Part shown: positions 1 through 5,786 of the stretch, in pieces
How the letters are laid out: every line of letters begins with the position of its first letter
How positions within the stretch are numbered: position 1 is the stretch's first letter
NCBI GenBank assembly: GCA_027038385.1
Contig: JALVXE010000219.1
Span: forward strand, 1-5,786
Direction: 5' to 3'
Source: Thermotogaceae bacterium
Lineage (GTDB): Bacteria > Thermotogota > Thermotogae > Thermotogales > Thermotogaceae
DNA: 5,786 nt
The notes under the pieces: model-generated
Told to the model about the DNA's origin: nothing
The model's input: only the letters and a program-made list of their open reading frames with translations
Databases searched by the model: none
Translations under genes and position numbers: made by a program

Positions 1-394
1 TTGACGTTTTCTCTATCCTGTTTATGTAATCTTCGACGACGGGAAAAGCCCTCATGGCCATGGCGAACCCGCCCATCCCGGTCGTTTCCTGACCGACGAG
101 ATCGTACTTCAGCGGGATAGTCTCGTCCTTCAACCTCCCTTCAAGTCCACCAGGTCTGAACTGAAAGATTACGTAAGAGGCGTCTCTAACGCAGTCTTCA
201 AAGACCCTTTCGGTTATGATATTTATCTCACCTTTTAAAAATCTCCTCGAGAAACCCTCTATCAATTTGAGCTTTTTCTCATTTATGTCGTAAAGGCATA
301 TCTCCTCAAGATTTATATCGTGCTTTATATCCTTTAATCCTTTTAAAAGTTCTGGCGTGTAAGAACTTCCAGCACCTATGACGGATATCCTCAA
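1..394 (-). CDS. GH4 family glycosidase, 6-phospho-beta-glucosidase-like (BglT type), N-terminal part
   Basis: This is the first 131 codons of a family 4 glycoside hydrolase; the rest runs off the window at position 1. The protein starts LRISVIGAGSSYTPELL, with the GxGSSYTPEL nucleotide-binding turn typical of GH4 at residues 7-16. An acidic residue in LYDIN (residue 36) follows at the end of the second strand of the Rossmann fold. FQFRPGGLEGR (77-87), DETIPLKY (90-97) and GQETTGMGGF (101-110) match the GH4 signature of the 6-phospho-beta-glucosidase branch, and from memory the closest known protein is Thermotoga maritima BglT. Family knowledge: these cytoplasmic enzymes need NAD and a divalent metal and cleave the glycosidic bond through a 3-keto intermediate. 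The metal ligands lie beyond the visible part. The start is a TTG, chosen because AAGGAGG lies 9 nt upstream and the Rossmann fold begins at once; there is no ATG nearby. It lies 29 nt after the aminotransferase stop, so it is probably cotranscribed. Exact substrate is uncertain. Confidence 0.92.
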   Translation of the reverse strand, partial: MRISVIGAGSSYTPELLKGLKDIKHDINLEEICLYDINEKKLKLIEGFSRRFLKGEINIITERVFEDCVRDASYVIFQFRPGGLEGRLKDETIPLKYDLVGQETTGMGGFAMAMRAFPVVEDYINRIEKTS

Positions 395-403
395 ACCAGC
401 ACA

Positions 404-410
404 CCTCCTT
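404..410 (-). promoter_or_regulatory. Ribosome binding site deciding the TTG start of the GH4 gene
   Basis: On the minus strand AAGGAGG ends 9 nt before TTG at 394-392. The GTG inside the site (at 404-402) and the one just after it (402-400) are out of frame with GH4: the second reads GTG CTG GTT then TGA. A further in-frame TTG at 427-425 lies upstream but overlaps the stop of the aminotransferase gene and would put the ribosome site inside the coding sequence. TTG at 394 is therefore the best start. Confidence 0.8.
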
Positions 411-423
411 AGGTCCGATTTTA

Positions 424-1653
424 TCAATATATGTTCAAATACCTCCAGACCTTTTCAAAGGCTAAAGCGACGTCTTTTAAATATCTTTCGTCCACTGTGG
501 GGTGAACGTAGAGGGTTAAGAGCTTCCCGCTGATCTTTTCAGTCTTCGGACAGCAGTTCTTCACGTTGTAATCCCTATCGGTGCAGTCGTAGGGCCAACT
601 GGAATCCCCATAAGTTCTTCTGTCCTTGAACACCGGTTGATCGTACAGCGGGGTCGGATACCTCTCACTTATCTCTATCCCTTCAGCTTTCACAGCCTCC
701 TTGATCCATTTCGCATTCTTTCCAACGACGTTCTCGTCTATCTTGATCACGTACTTGTAGTAAACGTGAAAACCTTTTTCCATCTCAATGGGTGTGGAGA
801 TTCCGGGAAAACTTCCAAGTTCCTTTGTCAGGTACTCGGCGTTTCTTCTCCTTCTCTCCACATACTCTTCGAGATGCTCGAGCTCCAAAAGTCCGTACAT
901 AGATTGAAACTCCGTCACCCTGTAGTTATAACCGAGGAAAGCGTGCAGATATTTTCTCTCTTCACCCTTCACGAATTCCATCTCTCCATGCGATTTAGCA
1001 GTCTTCATCTTCTGGAAAACTTTGAAATCGTTCGTTATCACCATTCCCCCCTCTCCAGCGGTGGTGATTATCTTATCTTCCCAGAAGCTGAAAGTTCCAA
1101 CATCTCCGAAAGTTCCAACGTTTTTTCCATCGTACATAGCTCCATGAGCCTGAGCGCAGTCTTCTATGATCTTCAAATTGTGCTTTTTCACGATCTCCAT
1201 TATTTTCTCCATATCCGCTGGATTGCCATTTAGGTGAACGACTATCACCGCTTTGCTCCTATCGGTGATCTTTCTCTCCAAGTCATCAGGGTCCATCGTG
1301 TACGTGTCCTCATCGACATCGACGAAAACGGGTATCGCGTTCTGCATCAAAACCGGTGTCGCGGATCCTATGAAAGTGTGCGCTGGAACAAGAACCTCAT
1401 CAGTTGGATTCACACCTAGACCTATGAGTGCGAGGTGTATCGCCGAAGTTCCGTTTGAAACAGTCAAACCGTATTTTGCACCCATCTTCTCTGCAAACCT
1501 CTCTGCGAATTCGTCGGAGATCTCTCCAGTCAGCTCTGAAAATCCCCCATTTCTCAAAACGTCTAGGAGTTTTTCTGAGTATTCCTCGCGAAAGATCGGC
1601 CAGGGAGGGATTGGTTTCTCTCTCACCGGTTTTCCTCCAAAGATCGCGAGCAT
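424..1653 (-). CDS. DegT/DnrJ/EryC1 family PLP-dependent aminotransferase (sugar or cyclitol type)
   Basis: A 409-residue fold-type I aminotransferase that would move an amino group, usually from glutamate or glutamine, onto a keto sugar or keto cyclitol in the cytoplasm. The N-terminus MLAIFGGKPVREKP resembles the AHBA synthase / scyllo-inosose aminotransferase branch of the family. SNGTSAIHLAL (66-76) is the phosphate-binding region. EDCAQAHGA (164-172) holds Asp165, expected to contact the PLP pyridine nitrogen. FSFWEDKIITTAGEGGM (188-204) carries Lys194, the expected Schiff-base lysine. GYNYRVTEFQ (241-250) is the conserved GxNxRxxE segment. All key residues are present and the length is normal, so it looks active. 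The ATG at 1653 is preferred over one at 1782 because of a perfect ribosome site 7 nt upstream and because the extra 43 residues would overlap the permease gene and match nothing. It begins 14 nt after the permease stop. An aminotransferase is an unusual member of a sugar ABC importer operon; it suggests an amino sugar or aminocyclitol substrate or product, but this is inference. Confidence 0.95.
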   Translation of the reverse strand: MLAIFGGKPVREKPIPPWPIFREEYSEKLLDVLRNGGFSELTGEISDEFAERFAEKMGAKYGLTVSNGTSAIHLALIGLGVNPTDEVLVPAHTFIGSATPVLMQNAIPVFVDVDEDTYTMDPDDLERKITDRSKAVIVVHLNGNPADMEKIMEIVKKHNLKIIEDCAQAHGAMYDGKNVGTFGDVGTFSFWEDKIITTAGEGGMVITNDFKVFQKMKTAKSHGEMEFVKGEERKYLHAFLGYNYRVTEFQSMYGLLELEHLEEYVERRRRNAEYLTKELGSFPGISTPIEMEKGFHVYYKYVIKIDENVVGKNAKWIKEAVKAEGIEISERYPTPLYDQPVFKDRRTYGDSSWPYDCTDRDYNVKNCCPKTEKISGKLLTLYVHPTVDERYLKDVALAFEKVWRYLNIY

Positions 1654-1655
1654 GT

Positions 1656-1665
1656 GATCACCTCC
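1656..1665 (-). promoter_or_regulatory. Very strong ribosome binding site of the aminotransferase gene
   Basis: GGAGGTGATC on the minus strand is complementary to the 16S rRNA 3' end over ten bases, with GGAGG ending 7 nt before the ATG at 1653. It sits just after the permease stop (1670-1668) and fixes the aminotransferase start. Translation of this gene should be efficient and need not depend on coupling to the permease. Confidence 0.9.
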
Positions 1666-1667
1666 GA

Positions 1668-2513
1668 TCAACCCTTCAAAGCACCTTTTGTGAGACCCCT
1701 TATTATGTACCTTTGCAGAAACGTGAAGAGTATGAAAACAGGTATGCTTATAGTCACTCCAGCCGCGAATATGTAACTCCAATTGCTGAAGTACTTCGTC
1801 TTGTACTCAAGAATCCCTATCGCGAGAGTCCTCGTTCGGGAGTCGGTTAGTACGGAAGCCATCAAAACCTCGTTCCAAGCTTGCATGAAGGATATTATGA
1901 ACACGGCCGCCACACTCGGTATTATCAGCGGGAAGACTATCCTGAAGAACGCCTGAAAGTAATTGCAACCATCTATGAGCGCGGCTTCTTCCAACTCACG
2001 GGGTATCCCATCTATGTACCCTTTCATGAGCCAGACGTCCACCGGAAGAGCGAAAACCATCATCGTGAAGATTATCCCCGTGTAGCTTCCTATGAGCCTA
2101 ATGCCGGTGATCTTATAGAAAACGATGAACATCGTGTAGTAAGGTATGAGAAATGTGATGCTCGGAAACAGCTGTGTGAACAAAAGGGAATTACCAAAGA
2201 ACCTCCTTCCAGGAAACTCAAACCTCGAAAAACCGTATGCCCCTATCAAAGATATGAATACCGATAGGAAAGTGGATGATGTCGCGATTATCAGACTATT
2301 TTTGAAATACCTCGCGAGTGGTATGTTCCTCCATATGTATATGTAGTTCTCAAAATGGACTTTTTTGGGTATCAGGTGTGGTTCAGTTCCGGTGAGCTCT
2401 AACGTGGTTTTCAAGCTTCCCGATACGAGCCAAAATATCGGGAAGGATATCAAAACCAGATAGAACGTTACCGCAATCCAAGTGATTAGCCTTGACAAGC
2501 GTGATCTTCTCAT
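1668..2513 (-). CDS. Carbohydrate ABC transporter inner-membrane permease, MalG-type
   Basis: A 281-residue integral membrane subunit of a carbohydrate importer (CUT1-type, MalG-like). Six hydrophobic segments can be picked out, roughly at residues 10-31, 70-94, 107-133, 143-163, 194-215 and 247-267. The cytoplasmic EAA loop that docks on the ATPase is EEAALIDGCNYFQAFF followed by RIVFP (175-195), with the key Glu176, Gly182 and Pro195; the usual Ala after the Gly is Cys183. The C-terminal RGLTKGALKG is the family's typical ending. The start ATG overlaps the stop of the preceding permease gene as ATGA (2513-2510), which implies translational coupling and equal amounts of the two subunits; GGAG lies about 9 nt upstream. 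It would pair with the MalF-like permease and the binding protein of this operon. The transported sugar cannot be told from the permease. Confidence 0.96.
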   Translation of the reverse strand: MRRSRLSRLITWIAVTFYLVLISFPIFWLVSGSLKTTLELTGTEPHLIPKKVHFENYIYIWRNIPLARYFKNSLIIATSSTFLSVFISLIGAYGFSRFEFPGRRFFGNSLLFTQLFPSITFLIPYYTMFIVFYKITGIRLIGSYTGIIFTMMVFALPVDVWLMKGYIDGIPRELEEAALIDGCNYFQAFFRIVFPLIIPSVAAVFIISFMQAWNEVLMASVLTDSRTRTLAIGILEYKTKYFSNWSYIFAAGVTISIPVFILFTFLQRYIIRGLTKGALKG

Positions 2514-3421
2514 CTCACTTCACTCCAGGTTCCCGACCTGTGGATGTAGATTATGGATATAACTGATAAGAACAAGATCACTATGTTTATCATCGCCGCA
2601 CCAAGCCCGAAGTTCCAGTTGGTGAACGTGGTGTTGTATATGTGTATCGATATAAGATCCGCGCTCGGTGGTGGGACCTTTCCAAAGAGTATGAACGGGG
2701 TGCTGAAATCGTTGAACGTCCATATGCTCGTTAGGAGAAAGAGAATGACGGTGACAGGTTTGAGCATCGGGATGGTTATGTAAAGGAACTTCTGCCAGGA
2801 ATTAGCCCCGTCTATCTCCGCCACCTCGTAAAGCTCTGACGGAATCTCCTGCATTCCGCCGAGGAGTATTATGTACCAGAAAGGCCAGCTAACCCATATG
2901 TTGCTTATCGCCAGTGCATATATCGCATTCTTTCCCGAGAGCCACATTATCGGATCGCTTATGATGTGAAGCTTCAAAAGTATGTGGTTTATTATCCCCC
3001 AGTTTTTAGAGAACATCTGACTGAACGTCGTCACCGTCACGACGCTTGGAAGTATCCATGGAAGTAGAAAGAACCCTCTTAAGAAATTCCTCCCCTTGAA
3101 ATCTCTGTTCAGAAGAAGGGCGGCTCCCATACCTAGGACATAGCAAGACACTTCGGACACCAGAACGTAGAAAGCGGTAACCTTAACGGAGTTCCAGAAA
3201 TCCGATCCGTAATCGGAGAACATGTTCAAAGCGTAGGAGTAGTTTTGAAAACCGATGAAGGGAGCCTCTTTTATCCTGCCTATGTAGTAGAGGTCCAACT
3301 CGTGAAAACTCATGTACACGTTCCAAGCTATTGGAACGAATTGGCTGAGAAAGGTTAAAATAACCACCGGTAAAACGAAGCTGTAAGCCCATCTTTTTTC
3401 TTTCGATTTAAGAGATGACAT
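2510..3421 (-). CDS. Carbohydrate ABC transporter inner-membrane permease, MalF/UgpA-type
   Basis: A 303-residue membrane subunit of the same CUT1-type importer. After a short basic, cytoplasmic N-terminus (KSKEKR), about six membrane segments are visible, near residues 12-34, 80-104, 114-136, 165-190, 220-240 and 274-293. The EAA loop is EVAEIDGANSWQKFLYITIP (199-218), with Glu199, Gly205, Ala206 and Pro218 all as expected for contact with the ATPase. RDFKGRNFLRGFFLLPWILP (106-125) is also a typical MalF/UgpA segment. The length is normal for the shorter, UgpA-like members that lack the large periplasmic domain of enteric MalF. GGAGG at 3432-3428, 6 nt before the ATG, supports the start. It follows the binding-protein gene after a 46-nt gap containing a strong hairpin, which may lower its expression relative to the binding protein. 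Confidence 0.96.
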   Translation of the reverse strand: MSSLKSKEKRWAYSFVLPVVILTFLSQFVPIAWNVYMSFHELDLYYIGRIKEAPFIGFQNYSYALNMFSDYGSDFWNSVKVTAFYVLVSEVSCYVLGMGAALLLNRDFKGRNFLRGFFLLPWILPSVVTVTTFSQMFSKNWGIINHILLKLHIISDPIMWLSGKNAIYALAISNIWVSWPFWYIILLGGMQEIPSELYEVAEIDGANSWQKFLYITIPMLKPVTVILFLLTSIWTFNDFSTPFILFGKVPPPSADLISIHIYNTTFTNWNFGLGAAMINIVILFLSVISIIYIHRSGTWSEVR

Positions 3422-3437
3422 ATCGATCCTCCATCAA

Positions 3438-3462
3438 AGGTCCCCCCACGAAAGGGGGACCT
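3438..3462 (-). promoter_or_regulatory. Intercistronic hairpin after the binding-protein gene
   Basis: A perfect 9-bp GC-rich stem, AGGTCCCCC paired with GGGGGACCT, with a 7-nt loop (TTTCGTG on the transcribed strand), begins 5 nt after the TAA of the binding-protein gene and ends just before the ribosome site of the first permease. No run of T follows (only CTTTGATGG), so it does not look like a full intrinsic terminator. Known precedent: hairpins after malE-type genes block 3' exonucleases and keep the binding-protein message more abundant than the permease part. That role is inferred here. Confidence 0.75.
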
Positions 3463-3467
3463 CCTCT

Positions 3468-4727
3468 TTAGTGTTTGGACATCCTGTCTATCTCTCTCTG
3501 AACCTTGTCGTTGACTTCCTTCAAGACTTTCTCCAGATATTCCTTGCTGTACGTTCCATTTGAAAGAGCACTGTTTATCTTGGCTATCGCCATCTTCATC
3601 GTGTTCTCAGCGAATCCGAACGCCGGGATCAGCATCGAAGATTTACCGACTTGAACGTTCTCCCAAAGCCCTTTCCAGAACGGCGTGGAGAAAGCGGGAT
3701 CCTCCCAGGCGGCCTTCAAAGGAGACGGGAGTCCAACAGCAGAGCAGTAGATGACCTGAGATTTCTTTTCCGATAGAAACTTTATCCACTTCAACGCAGC
3801 CTCTTTATGTCTGCTCCCCTTGAAAACCACCAAGTTGTCCGGACTCAGAAAAGCCGCCGGTCCACCGAAGAATCCAGCCGGTGGCTTCACGAAAGCTATC
3901 TTGTTCTTGAGATCTGGGTACTGGAAAAGCAAGTTGTAAACGTCGTTCCCTCCTACGTACGTCATCGCGGCGTTACCGTTGTATATGTTGGCCATCGCCT
4001 CGTCTCCGCTGTACTCCACGACTGCAGGGTCCATGACCTTGTACTTCGTTATCAGGTCGTATATGAACGATATCGCTTGAACGTTGAGGGGATTGTTTAT
4101 TATCGCTTTCTTACCATCTTTGGTGAACCAGTCCGTACCGTTTTGCCAGGCAAATATCTGGTAAACATGCACACCATCCCAACCGTGTAGAGGTATCAAT
4201 ATCGGGTACTTGATCCCGAGCTTCTCCTGAAGGATCTTTGCATCGACTATCATGTCAACCCACGTCTCAGGAGGTTTGATACCCGCTTTTTCGAAGAGAT
4301 CCTTCCTTATCAAAAATCCCGTCGTATCCGCATCCCAAACCACAGAGTATACGTGTCCATTTCCAACCATGGAAGCCCATCCACCGGGTATCCAAGCTTC
4401 CTTTGGAGGGAAGTATTTTCCAACATACGGTTTGAGATCCAAGGTGGCTCCGGAGTAGTAGAAGGATGCGGCCCACGTGAAACCGACCATAGACACGTCT
4501 GGAACATCTCCAGATGCTATGGCTGCAGTTAGTTTGTTCCACGCGTCATCCCAAGATATCGTTTCCCAGTCGACGTCTATTCCGTACTCCTTCTTGAACT
4601 CGTTTATGAGCTCTGCCTTCATCTTCTGAACACTCGGAGTTTCGCTCCCCATATACCAAAACGTTATCCTCTCCGAGAACGCAAAGACAAACACTACAGC
4701 GATGAGGAACACCAGAAGCTTTCTCAT
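3468..4727 (-). CDS. Extracellular solute-binding protein of a carbohydrate ABC importer (family 1)
   Basis: A 419-residue secreted receptor that would capture the sugar outside the inner membrane and deliver it to the two permeases encoded next. The N-terminus MRKLLVFLIAVVFVFAFS is a classic signal peptide (basic start, hydrophobic core of about 15 residues) with probable cleavage near Ser18; there is no lipobox cysteine, so it should be a soluble or non-lipid-anchored protein. The mature part starts with the strand ITFWYMG and continues with the family pattern: KAELINEFKKEYGIDVDW, then ASGDVPDVSMVGFTWAASF (71-89), then DTTGFLIRKDLFEKAGI (134-150) and PPETW. The many Trp and Tyr residues fit sugar stacking. 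The ATG at 4727 is preferred over one at 4847, because GGAGGTG lies 8 nt upstream and the signal peptide starts exactly there; the longer form would add 40 residues overlapping the oxidoreductase gene. It lies 23 nt after the oxidoreductase stop. Ligand unknown. Confidence 0.96.
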   Translation of the reverse strand: MRKLLVFLIAVVFVFAFSERITFWYMGSETPSVQKMKAELINEFKKEYGIDVDWETISWDDAWNKLTAAIASGDVPDVSMVGFTWAASFYYSGATLDLKPYVGKYFPPKEAWIPGGWASMVGNGHVYSVVWDADTTGFLIRKDLFEKAGIKPPETWVDMIVDAKILQEKLGIKYPILIPLHGWDGVHVYQIFAWQNGTDWFTKDGKKAIINNPLNVQAISFIYDLITKYKVMDPAVVEYSGDEAMANIYNGNAAMTYVGGNDVYNLLFQYPDLKNKIAFVKPPAGFFGGPAAFLSPDNLVVFKGSRHKEAALKWIKFLSEKKSQVIYCSAVGLPSPLKAAWEDPAFSTPFWKGLWENVQVGKSSMLIPAFGFAENTMKMAIAKINSALSNGTYSKEYLEKVLKEVNDKVQREIDRMSKH

Positions 4728-4733
4728 GAGAAA

Positions 4734-4740
4734 CACCTCC
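4734..4740 (-). promoter_or_regulatory. Ribosome binding site deciding the binding-protein start
   Basis: GGAGGTG on the minus strand, with GGAGG ending 8 nt before the ATG at 4727, lies in the 23-nt gap after the oxidoreductase stop. It fixes the start at the signal peptide and rules out the longer in-frame extension. Confidence 0.88.
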
Positions 4741-4750
4741 CCACCAGGAT

Positions 4751-5786
4751 TTATGGGGTATCCCCCTTGTGCGTGATCTCGACAACACTCCCAAACTCCG
4801 AAGATCTGTAAGCCGCCTCGACGATATCCACAACTTCTGCTCCGCATTCACCATCACACGCGGGTTTTTCCAGTTCGAGAACGGCGTTCGCGAAGTTCCT
4901 AGCCTGATCTTTGTACATCTCGAGCGAATCGTGACCATTCAACGTGGGATGGAAATCACCATAACTTCCAAAGAGCTTGTACCTGACAAATGTTGGAAAG
5001 ACGCTCAAAAATCCCCTGCTCCCATATACCTCAACAGCTGCTTCTTCTTTGCTGGAGAAAACCTGAGCCCATCCACTCTCGATCACCACGGGGATTCCGC
5101 TGGTGGTCTTGAGGAAGAGAACATCCGTATCGTCGACTGGTGCATCTATATAAGAAGTCGATGTGTGCGAGTAAACGCTCGTGAAATCTTCTCCCATGAC
5201 GAACCTAGCGGTATCCACAGCGTGAACCCCCATGTCTATCAGAGATCCCCCACCGGATAATTTAGAATCGAGAAACCATCCCTTGGGGTAGAAGAAGGTG
5301 TGATTTGCAAAAGCTTTGACTTTCACCGGATTTCCTATCAAACCCTCTTCAACCACTCTCTTTGCGAAGATCACGTTATCGTTAAGTCTCCACATATGGC
5401 CAACTTGAAGAACGAGCCCACGCTCTTTCGATACCTCAACGAGATCCCAAGCTTCTTCTGATTTGATGGTCATGGGTTTTTCCACGAAGCAGTGTTTGCC
5501 ACTCTTCAAAGCTTTCAAGCAGTACTCATAATGCAAAGCGTTCGGGAGGCACACGTAAACCGCATCCACGTCGTCATCCTCCACAAGCTCGTCGTAGCTC
5601 ATGTACTTTTCTATCTCGTAGTTGAGTTTTACCTCTTTAGATGTATAGGTACTTCCTGATCATTTCCCCTTCGCAAAATTCTCAGCTCTTTCTCGATTTC
5701 TGCTTGCGACAGCCACGAGATGAACATTTGAAACGTTTGTAAGAGCCCAGGCGTGTATCTTGGCTATACCTCCAGTTCCCAAAATT
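4751..5786 (-). pseudogene. Gfo/Idh/MocA family NAD(P)-dependent oxidoreductase, interrupted by in-frame TGA; 5' end outside the window
   Basis: Members of this family oxidise or reduce a hydroxyl or keto group of sugars, cyclitols and related compounds in the cytoplasm. The first visible codons (from 5785) read ILGTGGIAKIHAWAL, the Rossmann GxGxxA turn, missing only a few N-terminal residues, and then VAVASRNRERAENFA, the second strand and helix. After 41 visible residues a TGA stands at 5662-5660. The same frame continues open for 302 codons to TAA at 4753-4751. Numbered from the first Met after the stop (5602), this part has VDAVYVCLP (12-20), the EKP motif with the conserved Lys (41-43), and GGGSLIDMGVHAVD (117-130) with the catalytic Asp123 and His127. 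The C-terminal sheet domain appears complete. No ATG, GTG or TTG lies in frame between the TGA and 5602, and a protein starting there would lack the first part of the NAD(P) site. The gene is therefore either broken, repaired by readthrough, or affected by a sequence error. It leads the visible operon, 23 nt before the binding-protein gene. Family call is near certain; pseudogene status is moderate. Confidence 0.7.
5629..5662 (-). other. Stretch closed in all three minus-strand frames inside the oxidoreductase gene
   Basis: Reading the coding strand, TGA at 5662-5660 lies in the gene's own frame, TAA at 5639-5637 in a second frame and TAA at 5631-5629 in the third. One simple insertion or deletion cannot restore the gene. 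Either a single substitution of the TGA (for example from CGA) or two compensating frameshifts would be needed. The segment also appears to be extra sequence relative to usual family members. Confidence 0.8.

Noticed and set aside
424..1782. Longer form of the aminotransferase starting at 1782
   Set aside because: The extra 43 residues overlap the permease gene, match nothing in the family and would place the ten-base ribosome site inside the coding sequence; the ATG at 1653 is far better supported.
3438..3462. Full intrinsic terminator after the binding-protein gene
   Set aside because: The stem is strong but only three T follow it, and the next gene of the same importer starts 17 nt later with a good ribosome site, so transcription must continue.
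3468..4847. Longer form of the binding protein starting at 4847
   Set aside because: It would overlap the oxidoreductase gene by almost 100 bases and put 40 residues in front of a perfect signal peptide; GGAGGTG points to 4727.
4546..4938. Minus-strand open frame overlapping the oxidoreductase and binding-protein junction
   Set aside because: It spans the end of one clear gene and the start of the next in another frame and shows no recognisable domain.
637..5260. Several plus-strand open frames of 60-200 codons
   Set aside because: All lie opposite well-supported minus-strand genes, have no family motifs and have low-complexity or odd residue composition; they are shadows of the real genes.
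5631..5651. Operator-like inverted repeat TACCT with AGGTA
   Set aside because: Only five paired bases with a 12-nt spacer, inside a coding region; expected by chance.
5660..5662. Selenocysteine or programmed readthrough at the TGA
   Set aside because: The position lies in a variable surface helix or loop, not at a catalytic Cys site, and I see no convincing stem-loop immediately after it; nothing supports recoding beyond the open frame on both sides.
1..5786. tRNA, rRNA, CRISPR array, insertion sequence or attachment site
   Set aside because: No clover-leaf pattern, regular spaced repeats, transposase reading frame or long terminal repeats were seen by eye on either strand.

Overview
The window reads as part of one tightly packed operon, with every credible gene on the minus strand, so transcription runs from high to low coordinates. 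The organism looks like a thermophilic bacterium of the Thermotogota (Thermotoga/Pseudothermotoga-like). This is an inference from four things: frequent AGA/AGG and ATA codons, very strong Shine-Dalgarno sites (GGAGGTG, GGAGGTGATC), proteins rich in Lys, Glu and aromatic residues, and a glycoside hydrolase fragment that closely resembles what I remember of Thermotoga maritima BglT. I ran no database search.

Layout in transcription order: (1) 5786-4751, a Gfo/Idh/MocA-type NAD(P)-dependent oxidoreductase whose 5' end is beyond the window and which carries an in-frame TGA at 5662-5660; (2) 4727-3468, a secreted sugar-binding protein of an ABC importer; (3) a 9-bp hairpin at 3438-3462 in the gap after it; (4) 3421-2510 and (5) 2513-1668, the two permeases of the importer, overlapping by ATGA; (6) 1653-424, a DegT/DnrJ/EryC1-type PLP aminotransferase with its catalytic lysine intact; (7) 394-1, the N-terminal 131 codons of a GH4 family glycosidase (6-phospho-beta-glucosidase-like), cut by the window edge. 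Gaps between genes are 14 to 46 nt, so there is no gene-free stretch above 300 bases. The promoter must lie beyond position 5786, or further upstream genes must be cotranscribed.

Inferred joint role: the importer brings in a sugar, glycoside or related polyol. The GH4 enzyme, which uses NAD to oxidise C3 during glycoside cleavage, the oxidoreductase and the aminotransferase would then process it. An oxidoreductase that makes or reduces a keto group, next to a sugar or cyclitol aminotransferase, suggests that the substrate or product is an amino sugar or aminocyclitol. The sequence alone does not fix the substrate. No ABC ATPase gene is visible; it may be outside the window or shared with other importers.

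The most notable point is the broken oxidoreductase. Both sides of the TGA lie in the same frame, and a short stretch around it is closed in all three frames. It could be a real pseudogene, a strain-specific nonsense mutation or an assembly error. Apart from this, the region looks like a conventional carbohydrate uptake and processing operon, and I found no clear evidence of a wholly new system.
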